From: Rhypophila decipiens
Lineage: Eukaryota > Ascomycota > Sordariomycetes > Sordariales > Naviculisporaceae
DNA length: 64,000 nucleotides
NCBI GenBank assembly: GCA_033297075.1
Contig: MU858068.1
Coordinates: 270,142-334,141 of the forward strand
Direction: 5' to 3'
The notes beneath the pieces were generated by a model that did not search any database, was not told the DNA's origin, and saw only the letters and a program-made list of their open reading frames with translations. Shown here piece after piece: positions 48,251 to 59,569 of the stretch. The number at the start of each line of letters is the position of its first letter. Within the stretch, counting starts at the first letter, position 1. Position numbers and translations under genes: made by a program.

Positions 48251-48502
48251 ATGAATCAGCGAGACTCTGACGCCAACTCGATTGCCTCCAGCGCATCTCT
48301 GCTCCGCGAGTCGAAACAAAGCAGCAGCAACGCCGAGCAGTCTGAAAAGAAGCCCAGCTTTCTCAGTCGCCATTTCTCCTCGTCGAGAAACGGCGACAGC
48401 AGCAAGAAGAGCAGCAGAGAGGCACAAAGCTACCCCGTATCGGGAGACCCCATCTCCATGATCTACCAGAAATATCCCGGAATGGCGGCTTCCCCGCGAT
48501 AA
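48251..48502 (+). CDS. Small Ser-rich hypothetical protein
   Basis: 83 aa, no introns. Very rich in Ser and polar residues (SIASSASLLRESKQSSSN, SRHFSSSRNGDSSKKSS), ending in DPISMIYQKYPGMAASPR. No signal peptide or membrane segment; most of it should be disordered. The A-rich context of the ATG and a C/A-rich leader like those of other fungal genes support translation. Function unknown; a short protein of this composition could also be a chance ORF. Confidence 0.5.
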   Translation: MNQRDSDANSIASSASLLRESKQSSSNAEQSEKKPSFLSRHFSSSRNGDSSKKSSREAQSYPVSGDPISMIYQKYPGMAASPR

Positions 48503-49246
48503 ATGGGCTGTGCCTTCTTAGCTGTGCCCACCTGGCGTGCCTGTACCGCAAGCCAGGCACCTCGAATTTGTTCTCATCTCTGTTGTAATACCTATGGATA
48601 CCCGGTGACGGACCTGAGGCCTGCTGGTCTCGGGGAGGATAGGAAGAGAGTGTTTGACGGGGTCGGGTCATAGAGGTTCTCTTGCGTCTCTTGGCTCAAC
48701 TTTTCCTATCTTCCCAGACCAGCAGTGTGCTTATGGTCTACAAATACCAATATACGCATCAAAATTGTTTCCTTCTACACATCTGGTGTTGTTCTCGGTC
48801 TTTGTGGTCTTATTCTTGGATCGTCTTGTTCTCCGTCCTGGCCTTTGGTACATGTCGTTTTAGGGCTTTGCTACGGGATCTCTTACCGAATTTCTTTTCT
48901 TCTATTTTCTCCTTGTCCGGTGCTCGACTTGGCGCCTTTTCCTTGGTCCATTTTCCCTTTTATTCCCCACCGCCTTGTTCTTTTTCTGCTGGTTATGGTT
49001 GATGCAAGCTCTGGTCTGTCTGATATAGGGTGTATTCACCTTGGAGAATCAATAGTCTGTTCATATTGACCTCAAGGTCTCGTTGAGAGTACAAACACAG
49101 TATATTTGCAAAGCCCCTAGGTATATTCAAAAAGACACGCCGACCTGTAGGAACACCGAGTCTTCAATTAATACAACATACTTGGCCTCGAGGACAGAAA
49201 AATACACAATTTATACCCGTAGCCATATCCTAAGAGGCACGAGACA
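48503..49246. other. Intergenic region, no gene seen
   Basis: T-rich 3' flank of the small ORF, then the 3' flank of the convergent oxidoreductase gene. The overlapping ORFs here are T-rich shadows without motifs. Confidence 0.45.
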
Positions 49247-50500
49247 TCAGACAAGTTTGATAATCAAATTCCCCAAGCCGCCCTTGCCACTGGCCACCTT
49301 CTCACAGGCCCTCCTAACTTCCTCCATGTCATCAATATTCACCACAGTCATGACGGCCCTGAGCTTGCCCTCAGCGATCCACTCCCTCGTCGTCTCAGCA
49401 TCCCCCCGAATCCCGGCATTCCCAGAAACAAAATCCTGTCGGATGTTGGTCCCCCTCAGCTTCCAGCCATACCACGTATACACAAGACGACTCATCAACA
49501 CGACCAGAGGCGTCCACCATCCCAACCCAGACGGACCAAACATCTTGCGAATGGTTGCCGCACTTGGGAAGCTTGCTATAGAGACGATAGCCCCCGTGTC
49601 AGGCTTAACGAGCGGGAAAGTGCCGACCAGACCCCACTGGGTGTTGTAGACAAAGTCTACAGTTCCTCGACCCACAGCATCGACTACGTTCTCCGTCTGG
49701 TAGTCAATGATCTTGTCGACCACACCGGGGAGGTACTGTTCGACGAGAGGCATCTTGGCCGTCGAGACAGTGGAAATGAGCGTCTTGGCTTTGAAGACGT
49801 TCTTGATGATCTGGGCACCGACTGATCCGCTCGCGCTGAGGGCCCCGGGCATAAATACCGTCTTGCCTTCCAGGGTGCTGTCTGCCGGCTGGTTGGTAAG
49901 CTCGAAGTAGCGCTTGATGCACTGGTAGGTCGGTATGGGTGCGCCAGCGAGGGCGGTGACCTCTTCAAAGCTGACATTTTCGGGCTTGGTCAGGAGGAGA
50001 TGGGCCGGAGCGATGGCATAGTCGGAGGCGAACCCAGGCCTCTCCAGATCCGGCTTGCCGTGTTCGAAGATGATTCCGTAGACTGGATCGCCAATATTGA
50101 GCGAGGTGACGTCGCTGGCCTTGTCGACGACGATGCCGGCACCAACTATGCCCAGCTTGAGAGGGAATCTAATCGGATCACGGTTGGCTTTATGAGGGTA
50201 ATTAACATGGCAAATATGACAAGGTGCTCACTCTAAAGGCATAAACAGCCTGGCCATGCCAGCTGCGAACTGCGTGTCCCCGCTCAGAATGCCAGCTGCG
50301 TGCACCCTAATAAGGACTTGGCCTGCTTTTTCGATGGTCGGCACAGGCAGTTGCATGAGCTCATAGTCGGCTGGCTTGCCGTATTTCCTGATGGCCAAGG
50401 ACCGCATAGTCGCAGGGATGGTGTTGGCCATGTCTTCTTTGTCCTGCGTGTTGGCTGGAGTGGGAAACATATGGGCAAAGTGTCTCATCGTCAGTGGCAT
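49247..50500 (-). CDS. MDR-family zinc-less alcohol dehydrogenase/quinone oxidoreductase
   Basis: NAD(P)H-dependent medium-chain reductase of the quinone oxidoreductase type. Two exons on the minus strand, 50500-50232 and 50168-49247, give 396 aa from the first ATG. The likely functional start is ambiguous: in-frame ATG codons at 50500, 50488 and 50431 (MANTIPATMRSLAIRKYGKP) precede the GroES-like domain. That domain continues across the intron (KLGIVGAGIVVDKASDV, IGDPVYGIIF). The Rossmann part carries VFMPGALSASGSVGAQIIKN and DFVYNTQWG. Catalytic zinc ligands are absent. The substrate is unknown. The 5' region faces the MITE-bearing spacer. Confidence 0.83.
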
Positions 50501-51361
50501 TTCACCTCTTGGCGTCTTTATATGGCTCTAACTGAGTGAGTTGTCGCTCCGACAGACAGAGGCGTTCGGAGATTCTCAGCTGGAACGGAATTCTCCGAGC
50601 CTGTGCTGGTTGCGTGTTCCGACTTTCCAGTGTCAGTTTCGCCGATGGCTGTTCCCAAACACCGAACGGCACGGCAATAACAACAATGAACGACAATCGA
50701 GCCGCCCAGTTCACAAGCGAAACCGAGCACACAAAGACAATCGGCGCAAACGGCGCTCACTTGCTCTCGATCTTCGGATTTCGGGACCTAGACTCTGATC
50801 CCAGCCGGGCCAGGCCTTCAGGGGCATACCGAGTACTCGGGATGTGCGAGAAGCTACGGGATGTGCCGCCTGCATGTACTTGGTTGCTAATTTATTTCTG
50901 TCGACTACCTGACGTAATCACGGCAGGTGACTCGATCGCGGACTATGATGGGGGAGCCTGAGAGGAGCATCTCGGCCTCGTGAACTCATCGAAGAGTCAA
51001 GCTCACTATGTGCATCACAGCCCATAGTCGACCGAAGTTGTACGAGAGTAGCCATCAGACATTTCTCAGGCCATCAACTCCTCTAGCCCGCAACTAACAT
51101 GGAATCGTCGATTGATTGGATGGTCTCGGATTCGCTTTGTTTCCCCGATAGGGTATCATGACGATATTAAGTCGATATTTCTCGTCCAATACGAATAGTT
51201 CAAATGATTGATGGTGGGTTTCATTGGGAAATTGACTTCTGGGCCTGCCAGGAGAGGGCCGACCACTTCCTGCTCTGCTTCCTCCACACATCTCAGTAGT
51301 ATAAAGCCAGATTCCCCCGTGAAGCTCTAGAATCGCACCGCAGACCACACTCGAGCTAATG
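50501..51361. other. Intergenic region upstream of the MDR gene
   Basis: About 860 bases without a supportable gene; contains the MDR promoter. Confidence 0.45.
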
Positions 51362-51622
51362 ATAAAACAGGCCCCTAATATACAGGCACTAGTACTCTCA
51401 TATATAGGTACTAGTCTTCTTATATATAGATACTAACGTTAACTAAAAATAAATACTTTAACTAGCTTGAATAAATACCTTAACTAGCTCGAATAAATAC
51501 CTTAGCTAGCTCGAATAAATGCCTTGACTAGCTCGAATAAATGCCTCTAGTCTAGAAAGTCAAATTAAACTAGTGCCTGTATATGAGAGTAGTGGTGCCT
51601 GTATATTAGGGGCCATAAAACA
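51362..51622. mobile_element. MITE-like element, copy 1, with 8-bp target duplication
   Basis: Element 51370-51614 (245 bp) begins GGCCCCTAATATACAGGCAC and ends with its exact reverse complement, so the inverted ends match for at least 20 bp and imperfectly further in. It is flanked by the direct repeat ATAAAACA at 51362-51369 and 51615-51622, a perfect 8-bp duplication. The inside consists of diverged 22-bp tandem units: three ATATA(C/T)AGG-type units at the left end, then about five AATAAATACCTT-type units. There is no coding capacity. An 8-bp duplication suggests mobilisation by a hAT-type transposase. Confidence 0.85.
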
Positions 51623-53003
51623 TGTCCACGATTGTCGCAAGAAGATCATCGCCGGTGTCTCCACACACAAGGCTTTCCCCTGAACTTAACGGCATGTTCG
51701 GCCAGTATAACCCGGAAGCGGTCGGTGTCCAAGTTGGCGCCCTCGTAGTGAGATGGTGCTGCTCTAGATCCGATGGTCGAAAGACCTCTTGCGCATATTA
51801 ATCAGTATGAAAACGCCTTGGCCTGGTGGGACAGTCCGGGTTGTGTTTCGTCATCACAAAGATCTCGATAGATAGTACACATGTAATACCCAGCCAACAT
51901 ATATTGCGCCCCTTCGACAGTGTTCTACCCGGTTCGTCTCAGATCGCCTCGAGTCTTGGAAAGCGGGCGGTCAACTTATATCTTTATGCTCACGGGAGCA
52001 AGCTCAGGGCCATTTCGAGCCGTGTTCCGCTGCGGGCTGTCTGGTGCATTGCATCCAAGGAAACAAAATGGCCCATGTGCTCGGTTGGGATATCCACTCC
52101 AGCTACCACTTTCTGTTATAGAGTGCTATGCCCAGCAATGAAGCAGGACAGCACCGAATGTTTGAAAGCAGCATGACAGATCTGCGGAAGGGAACAAGAG
52201 ACCAGCCAGCCACCAGAGTGACCAGACCAGGCCTGGACCAGAGGATTCCGAATGCGACAAGCAACCTCCCCCGCAGAGCCGCACCAATGCCAACCCGCTT
52301 CTGGACATGCTCGGAACGTCAAGGTGCTATATAACACCGCAAAGCTGTGCGTCGTGGCTGCATCGCTACCCACAGTCGCAATGTCGCATGCACCCCAGGT
52401 TGACAGTCTCAATCGTCAATCAAAAGAACGGGACCACGTGATGGCCGAGCTAGCTGCCGTGCTGTCGTCGCTTATTGCCTTAATGACCAGCGTCGCGCTG
52501 GATGGACGACGACGACTTTAGCCGGCCGGGACGAGCCCGCCCCCTTGCCGTCGGGGCCGGAGCTTCCAGAATACGGCCGGATTAGGCCTAGAAGGTGCCA
52601 CAAACGAGTTGACACAAACCGGGAATGGCGACCTCTGCCAAGCCATCGTGTTGATTGCGGTGCACCCCAGACTCGGAGGCGTCCTGGTGTAGCATTTTGC
52701 CCCATCAATCTGGGGAATCAACTCCCGCTTGACATGATGCAATAGTACCGTTGGCTATTGCTTCGTTGTGGGTACGGATGAGGTCGGATCTCGGCCGCCT
52801 CTACCGGAGGGGGAAGTTGGAACGAGGGCAAGAAAAAAAAAAAGGCGCGAGTGTGCCAAAGAAGGAATCTTGTATATAATCCTCCTCTTTCTGCCGTCAA
52901 ACTTGTCGTCCGAGTCTCATTCCCCATCTTGCAGCAGCAGCATCACAAAGCCTGGTGTTTTTCAGACCTTCTCTCTACCCTCTGCAAAGAACAGCCTCCC
53001 ACA
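51623..53003. other. Intergenic region before the first LPMO gene
   Basis: About 1.4 kb without a supportable gene. Its last 150 bases form the LPMO promoter and leader. Confidence 0.45.
52873..52879 (+). promoter_or_regulatory. TATA box of the first LPMO gene
   Basis: TATATAA about 125 bases upstream of the ATG at 53004, followed by a C/T-rich leader. Confidence 0.45.
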
Positions 53004-53817
53004 ATGCTCGCCACGGTTGCGGTCCTCCTCGCTGCGGCGACGGCTCAAGTCAGCGGCCACTACACCTTCCCCAAGGTCAACAACGCTGCCGACTGGTCTT
53101 ATGTCCGCAGGGCCGACAACTGGCAAAGCAATGGCTTCGTCGAGAACATCAACGGGAACCAGATCAGATGCTTCCAGAACAACCACGCTGGTGCCCCCAG
53201 CGTCCTCTCGGTCGCTGCCGGATCTTCCATCAACTATCAAAGTAATCAAGGTACGAACTCAATTTTGAGCCTTAACTTTATATATTTAAACGTTAACACA
53301 AGTCAAGGTGTTTTTCACCCTGGACCTATGGCCTTCTACATGGCCAGAGCCCCGGATGGTGTTGATATCAAGAACTGGAAGGGAGAGGGCGCCGTGTGGT
53401 TCAAAGTCTACCACGAACAGCCCGGTTTCGGTCAACAACTGACCTGGTCCAGCAATGGTATGTTGACCTGATATCCGACACTGCGTCGAGTGATGATCGC
53501 TGACCGGGGCCTTGAACAAAACAATAGGCAAATCCTCCTTCCCCGTCACCATCCCCAGATGCCTCAAGGCTGGTAACTACCTCCTCCGTGCCGAGCACCT
53601 TGCTCTGCACTCGGCCAGCCAGCCTGGTGGCGCCCAGTTCTACGTTTCCTGCGCCCAGCTCGCCGTTACCGGTGGTGGCAACACTGAGCCATCAGGCCAA
53701 TACCTGGTGTCGTTCCCTGGTGCCTACAGGGCCAACGACCCCGGCATCCAGATCAACATCAATTGGCCCATCCCCACCTCCTACAAGAACCCCGGCCCGG
53801 CTGTCTTTAGCTGCTAG
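53004..53817 (+). CDS. AA9 lytic polysaccharide monooxygenase, no CBM
   Basis: Secreted copper enzyme that cleaves cellulose or related glucans oxidatively. Three exons, 53004-53250, 53308-53457 and 53528-53817, give 228 aa. Signal peptide MLATVAVLLAAATAQVSG, with the mature protein starting at His (HYTFPKV), the first copper ligand. The second His is in VFHPGPM and the axial Tyr in AQFYVSCAQ; GGGNTEP and FPGAYRANDPGI complete the AA9 fold. No carbohydrate-binding module. Intron 2 sits at the same place and phase as in the second LPMO gene at 57594, which marks them as paralogues. Extracellular role in plant biomass attack. Confidence 0.93.
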
Positions 53818-54155
53818 AGATAGAGAGAGGGGGAAAGACACTGCAACGGCGTTAGCGCATTTGTATATGATGATGATTATGAAAGAGGGTGACAAAGTCT
53901 GTAAATAGGGAGCATAGCATTATATATATACATGTGTGTGTGTGTTTGTGTCTTGGACTGTTTGTTTTTTCCCTGTCGTTTCCAACCATGAAATCGTCAT
54001 CCATCAATCCTGCTGTTCCTACTAGTAGACAGACAGGGGATATATCCACCTTCACCAACAATGCACCACCCGCTTTGCGAAGAGAACAGTAAACAAGAAT
54101 TTTGAGAAGAGCACAGAGGCACAAATCCATGACGTGTTTGACAGGGATAGCATGT
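53818..54155. other. Convergent spacer with a TA/TG dinucleotide run
   Basis: 338 bases between the LPMO stop and the methyltransferase stop. An AT run followed by a TG run lies at about 53920-53952. No gene was seen. Confidence 0.5.
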
Positions 54156-55427
54156 TTATCTGGAAGCTGACAGCGGTTTCTGGGCACATATCGAGTGCCA
54201 AGTGATATACGAGTGTATCCTCGTGTCCAGCAAGTCTTTCCTCACACCAGCCAGAAACACCTCGACCTCTTCGGATGACCACTTGAGGCCCCTCGTTAGC
54301 GGCCCCATGGTGATGGCGTGCAGTCCGTCGTAGATGCTGCTCCGGTTGTACAGGCCGACCGTCTTCATGGTCTTGTCGCGTGCCCAGGGGCCGACGGGCA
54401 GCTTGATGACGCTATGGCGCAGATCCACAAACCCGGCCGCCTCGGTCCGCTCGGGGTTCCGGTCCGCTGAGTGGGTATCGACGCCAAACCTTGCCAAGGC
54501 CTCGTGGATCAAGTGGGACATTTTGAGCGGGCCGTAGTCTTCGGTCATGGTGCCGTCGTCGCACGAGTAGTCGAACTTGAGATCCTGCAGCTCGATCCAC
54601 CCGCCCGGCTTGAGCGCCGTGAAGGCTTGCGCAAACATCTTGGGCCAGTCCTTGATGACAAAGGCCATGTTGCGAAAGTGCACGTAGTCGAGAGAGCCTG
54701 GAGGCGTGAGCCATGGCGCCTCGCCGTCGTCGATGATGAATCGCACGTTGGGAGGCACCCAGTCTGGCTGGATCGGAGAGAGGTCGATGCCTGTGACTTC
54801 GGCCGAAGGATATTCATCGCCCACTAGTTTGTTGACAAGACTGTTAGTATGCTGCGGCTACCAAGCTGCCAAGGGAAATGATCGACCAAAAAAGAAAAAA
54901 ACGAAAAAAAGAACAAGGCAAAACGCACTGTCGATGGCCCATATCCCCGTGCCGGTGCCGACGTCTAATATGCCCTGAGGGTTCTCGAGAGGCGCGAAAT
55001 GCAGTCTCCCGCCACACAGATGTAGGACCATGGCGTGTCGCATGTCCTCGCGTGCCTGCTCTGGCTCATCGTTGGGGAACGAATATCGGCCCTCTTTGTA
55101 TTTGTGATAGCGTCGGTTGTTTTCCCAGGTGAAGTCTCTTATGCTGGACGATAAGGACGTGGTAGCGTCCGAGACGCCCTCGGACTCGTAGCCGTCGTCT
55201 GCATCATGTTCAGGGTCATCGGCTGTGATGTCGGGCTCGATTGCGTCGCCCGGGGATGATGCATCTCCTACTCGTGGTGGTGATGCGGCCGAAGGGTTCA
55301 AGATTTTCGCCAGTGATGATGATACAGGTACTGATATAGTGTGAGGTGCGCCCACCACAGCGGCTCCAGTGACTCCAGCTGTCGGTGGAGAAGATTGTTG
55401 ATTTGCGGCCGAGGGATCGCCCGCCAT
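54156..55427 (-). CDS. LaeA-like SAM-dependent methyltransferase
   Basis: Class I methyltransferase of the large fungal family that includes the secondary-metabolism regulator LaeA. Two exons on the minus strand, 55427-54929 and 54823-54156, give 388 aa. Residues 1-95 are a disordered Ala/Pro/Asp-rich extension. The catalytic domain has ENNRRYHKYKEGRYSFPND, motif I LDVGTGTGIWAID, GDEYPSAEVTGIDLSPIQP, PPNVRFIIDD, and LKPGGWIELQD. The intron falls right after motif I, a common position in this family. Start chosen at MAGDPS; a GTG nine bases upstream is not a likely start. It lies between two AA9 LPMO genes. Paralogues are numerous, so true LaeA function cannot be assumed. Confidence 0.88.
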
Positions 55428-57593
55428 TTTTGGCACCTTTTAAATGCGGAGGTAAAGGTTAAAGCGAATGTCCACTTCCCAGCTATTCCCGGGCGTAATA
55501 AGCTCAACTCTGTCTGGGCCGTAATGGAATGCGCGAAACCGAATTCGGGGTTATGCAATTCTTCCCATTGAGCAGTTCAAGACCGACGAAGCGATTGTGT
55601 GTGGAATTGGTGAGATCTTTTCCTGTCTTGATCATTCAAGTGAAGTGGGAACATGAAGGGCGCGATGGAAGTCCAAACCAGTGGGCAGTCAGGGATGGAG
55701 ATGGATCATGGGGTGATTGGAAGTTGCTGGGGGACCCCAGATCACTGCATGCGCGCAGCTTCTCCCCCCATTTCTCATTCCACCCGACCCCGGGCTCGCT
55801 TGCCAGCTTGCTTTGTTTCCAACTTCCTTCCTGCCGCGGTGTCGTGTCTCTTTGGTGACTTGTTACTTGTTAGGGTCGGTCTTTATGTGTGGGTGGGCGC
55901 AATTCAGAACCATTAATTGGTATCTTGGCTTGGGACGGATCCAATGAGAGGGGTGGGTTTGCGCCCATACTGTCGGGAGGCTTCCTGCGAGGGAAAAGCT
56001 CGAACCAGAGATTGGTGTTGGTAGCCGTAACCGTCCGAACAGATGCATATTTCCTCAAATTTGGTGCTACAGCAACCCGGACCTGCACAGTGTTCGTACA
56101 GTGCTGTCCTCCATCCTCGTATCTTGTATGCACCGTGATTCCATATATGTGTGTTGTTATCCGCAGCATGTCGCTTTCTTGCAGCAATGACTTGACCAAT
56201 TCAGCACCTTGAGTGCTAGAACACAAGCTGCGAATAAACAGGACAAAAATACACTCCGAGTTCCCAACTCCCAAAATAACCATGGCAAGATTTACATGGG
56301 CATGCCACAGCAGGTCTCCCTTGATTCCATGTGGTCTTCCATGGTTCCCACATGCATACCATCTCGTTTGTCTTGGGTCAAGTGGGGTAAATCGCGCAAT
56401 CGCCTCCATGTTGCTGAGATGTCGTTGCATTAAACCCCAGTTTGGCGTATCGAAACGGGAGCAGTTCATCCTTCGGAGCACCTTTGGCAGTCAGAGCGGG
56501 GCATGTGCAGCGTACTGTATACGGAGTACTGTAGTACTCTTGCACAGTGTCTGGCCGCAGTACTGTGCCATGGACGTATTCGTACCCTGAACGTCTACGA
56601 ATTCCTGGAGGCTGGAAGGCAAAGCCTAGCGAAACGGTTTTTGCTTTGACAAGTTCTGGAACCTTTTCAGCGAAAAAAGGCCAAGTCGCGGAACATCGGC
56701 TAACTTCGCTTATAAGGGCTAGCGAATCGACTATCGGCAACAAGCAGACACTTTACTGCATTGAGTCTCGGCTTAGATGACTAAACTACCCGCTTGAACA
56801 ATGTCTTACCTGACGAGTACACACACTCCCGATAATTAAATAATAATCGGTATCCGTATATTCTGCCTTAGTTCCTGCTCCCGAACTAGAATAGAACCTT
56901 GACATTGAGCTACCAACTTCGAACCAGAAAAGACAGTGGGCGAAGACGAATCTTTAAATTTATGCGGATCATGGGTACCTGATCATGGGTACAAGTAGTT
57001 CGGCTTGTGCGCTTTCAAACTGACCAACTTCCGATCCTCCAGGACTTGGTTCAATATGGCCAAAGCTGTGAGAAGACCTGTTAGTGCTGTCACATGAGCC
57101 TCAACATCAAGTGCTGGCACAATGTCAACACACCCCAAGGCATAGAGACTGCTAGCAAGTAGCAACACGGCCAAGCCGCAGCCATGGCGCCGAGTACGAC
57201 GATACCAAGGACGAACATAGAGGTGCCGAGCTGGTGTCAACAGAATTAATATATCGCTGGCCCTCCGCAATGCACAGCAAGTTTTGCGGATTGGTCTTCC
57301 CCAGATTTGGCCAACTCCAATCCTCGTCGTGGCTAAATTGCCTTACAACGTCACTTACTTATATGAAAAGCAGCCCAATATCGCTGCCGGTACATATGCC
57401 GCCGCCTCTTATTTCTGATATGCCGAACCAGAAACGGGCGGGCTGTTGGGTATAAATAGGGACAACATGGGCTGTCTGCTGCTGATCTATAAGGTTGGCT
57501 GAAGTTCAGCATCTGACTGGAGGCTCTGGAGACCATCTTACCTGCTAATTACAAGCGACTGTTCTGTTCCAATTGACAAATCCAACGCTCAAA
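55428..57593. other. Intergenic region between methyltransferase and second LPMO
   Basis: About 2.2 kb without a supportable gene. Around 56514-56572 the motif GTACTG and its complement recur several times, including TACGGAGTAC-type palindromes. The end carries the LPMO promoter. Confidence 0.45.
57451..57459 (+). promoter_or_regulatory. TATA box of the second LPMO gene
   Basis: TATAAATAG about 135 bases before the ATG at 57594. Confidence 0.5.
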
Positions 57594-58426
57594 ATGCAGC
57601 TTTCGTTGACTGCTCTCCTGCTCTCCGCGGCTGCGGTGCAGGCCCATTGTATGCTTCACATGTTCATCTCGCAGCCCTCTTCTGTTAGGGTGTGACTAAC
57701 GTGTGCCTTCTCGCGTCAGACACATTCCCGAGGCTGGTCATCAACGGAAAGCCTGAAGACAAGGACTGGTCCGTTACTCGCATGACCAAGAATGCCCAGT
57801 CAAAGACGGGGATCGAGAATCCGACGAGCGGTGATATTCGATGCTACTCGTCGCAGACGGCGCCCAACGTAGCAACCGTCCCAGCCGGGGCCACGATCCA
57901 TTTCGAGTCCAGTCAGCAGCTAAATCATCCCGGACCGACCCAGTACTACCTCGCCAAGGTGCCTGCCGGGTCCTCGGCCACGAGATGGGATGGTTCGGGT
58001 GCGGTATGGTTCAAGATTGCGACCACGACGCCGACCATGGACAAGAACAAGCAGCTCACCTGGCCTAATCAGAGTAAGGATAACCACAGTTGACATACAT
58101 TGCTCAGACAAACAGGTGACTAATTAACTGAGGTAGACACATATACCACGGTCAACGCCACTATCCCTGCCGCCACTCCCAGCGGCGAATATCTCCTCCG
58201 CGTGGAGCAAATCGCGCTCCACATGGCCATGCAAGCCAACAAGGCTCAGTTCTACCTTGCCTGCTCCCAGATCTCCATTACCGGTGGGGGCAACGGCACT
58301 CCGGGTCCCTTGGTCTCTCTCCCTGGTGCTTACAGGAGCAATGACCCCGGTATCTTGGTCAACATCAATGCCATTGCTCCAACTGCCTACACCCCTCCCG
58401 GTCCCGCGGTTTGGACTGGCAACTAA
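57594..58426 (+). CDS. AA9 lytic polysaccharide monooxygenase, no CBM (second copy)
   Basis: Secreted copper monooxygenase acting on cellulose or related glucans. Three exons, 57594-57648, 57720-58073 and 58137-58426, give 232 aa. Signal peptide [17 protein letters not shown] ends just before the copper-binding N-terminal His; intron 1 interrupts the next codon (H-Y). Second His in LNHPGPT, axial Tyr in AQFYLACSQ, then [18 protein letters not shown] and [11 protein letters not shown]. No CBM. It is a diverged paralogue of the gene at 53004, sharing the HYTFP start and the position of the last intron. A MITE-like element lies about 100 bp downstream. Confidence 0.93.
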
Positions 58427-58529
58427 GTAGTGCCTCGTTGGGTCGTTCTTGATGGGTGATGATATGTGTGGGCCTTCTTAATCCCATATTCACGGCAGCC
58501 CTAGCCCATAGACGACTAGTTTTATGATA

Positions 58530-58842
58530 GGCGCCTAATATTCAGGCACCACTACTCTCATCTACAGGCACCAGTCCAATACTGCAAATTCAATTTCTCA
58601 AGGTATTTATTCTAACTAGTTAAGGCATTTATTCTAGCCAGTCGAGGCCTCTATTCTAGTCTAATTAATGCATTTATTCCAGCTAGTCAAGGCATTTATT
58701 CTAGCCAGTTAAGGCCTTTATTCTAGTCTGGTCAAGACATTTATTCTAGCCAGTTAAGGCATTTATTCCAACAAGAGTAGTGCCTCTATATAAGAAGACT
58801 AGTGCCTGTATATAAGAGGACTGGTGCTTGTATATTAGGGGC
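58530..58842. mobile_element. MITE-like element, copy 2, inverted relative to copy 1
   Basis: About 313 bp. The left end GGCGCCTAATATTCAGGCAC and the right end (reverse complement GCCCCTAATATACAAGCACC) are imperfect inverted repeats matching copy 1. Its right end carries the three 22-bp TATACAGGCACTAGT-type units found at the left end of copy 1. About seven ATTTATTC/AAGGC units lie inside, so the element is in the opposite orientation. No clear 8-bp duplication remains, so this copy is older or rearranged. Confidence 0.8.
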
Positions 58843-59412
58843 TATAAATTATTCCTCTTGTGTCTCAATGCTAGCTTTGCTCGCCCCAATCTGGTAGACC
58901 GTTCACAAAGTAAAGACCGTATTTCGGGTAAGCTCTCTGGCAATACATGTATTCACATGATATCCAATCTTAATCACAAAGGTAGAACACCAACAAACAT
59001 CTTGAACATGTACCGTCGAGGTGTCAATGACTCCCGATGACAATGCCGTAACTACATTGCATGTACTTTCCCTTCTCTTCCCCGCTTGTGGCCCACCAGC
59101 TGTGTAACCAGACAGTGTTGGAATCAGAAAGACGTCGGACTTTTGAATGACAAATCCCAGAACTAACAACCAGCTCAAAGTTATCAACCGGTCTCATTCT
59201 GCAGGAGAACAACCCATCTATTCATTTACAGTTGTGGTTGAGCAGATTCGTGATCATTCCGCGGCACAGTTGTTGTTACCATCCGACTCGGAGTGATCCA
59301 TACTGAGAGATGACCATGTAATATTCGCCAATATTTGATCCTATAGGATGCGGTGAGCATTAGCATTGCACATGTGCCCAGCTACCGTCTATATTGTTGC
59401 ACACCCGTAAAG

Positions 59413-59418
59413 TATAAA
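59413..59418 (+). promoter_or_regulatory. TATA box of the FAD monooxygenase gene
   Basis: TATAAA about 155 bases upstream of the ATG at 59570. Confidence 0.4.
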
Positions 59419-59569
59419 CTTCAACTGCCCCCGGCTCCTTGGTTCAAACTCTCGAATCGCCACACCTCGCCTCTTAACCGTGCGGCTCTGGGACACCCCG
59501 AGTCCTCCACAAGCAACACACAACCAGAACACTCACATCCGGTCTGTGGCAGTGACTCCCGCAGCAAAG

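Larger units (their letters stand above)
58427..59569. other. Intergenic region containing MITE copy 2
   Basis: About 1.1 kb. Apart from the MITE-like element and the promoter of the FAD monooxygenase gene, nothing is supported. Confidence 0.45.
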
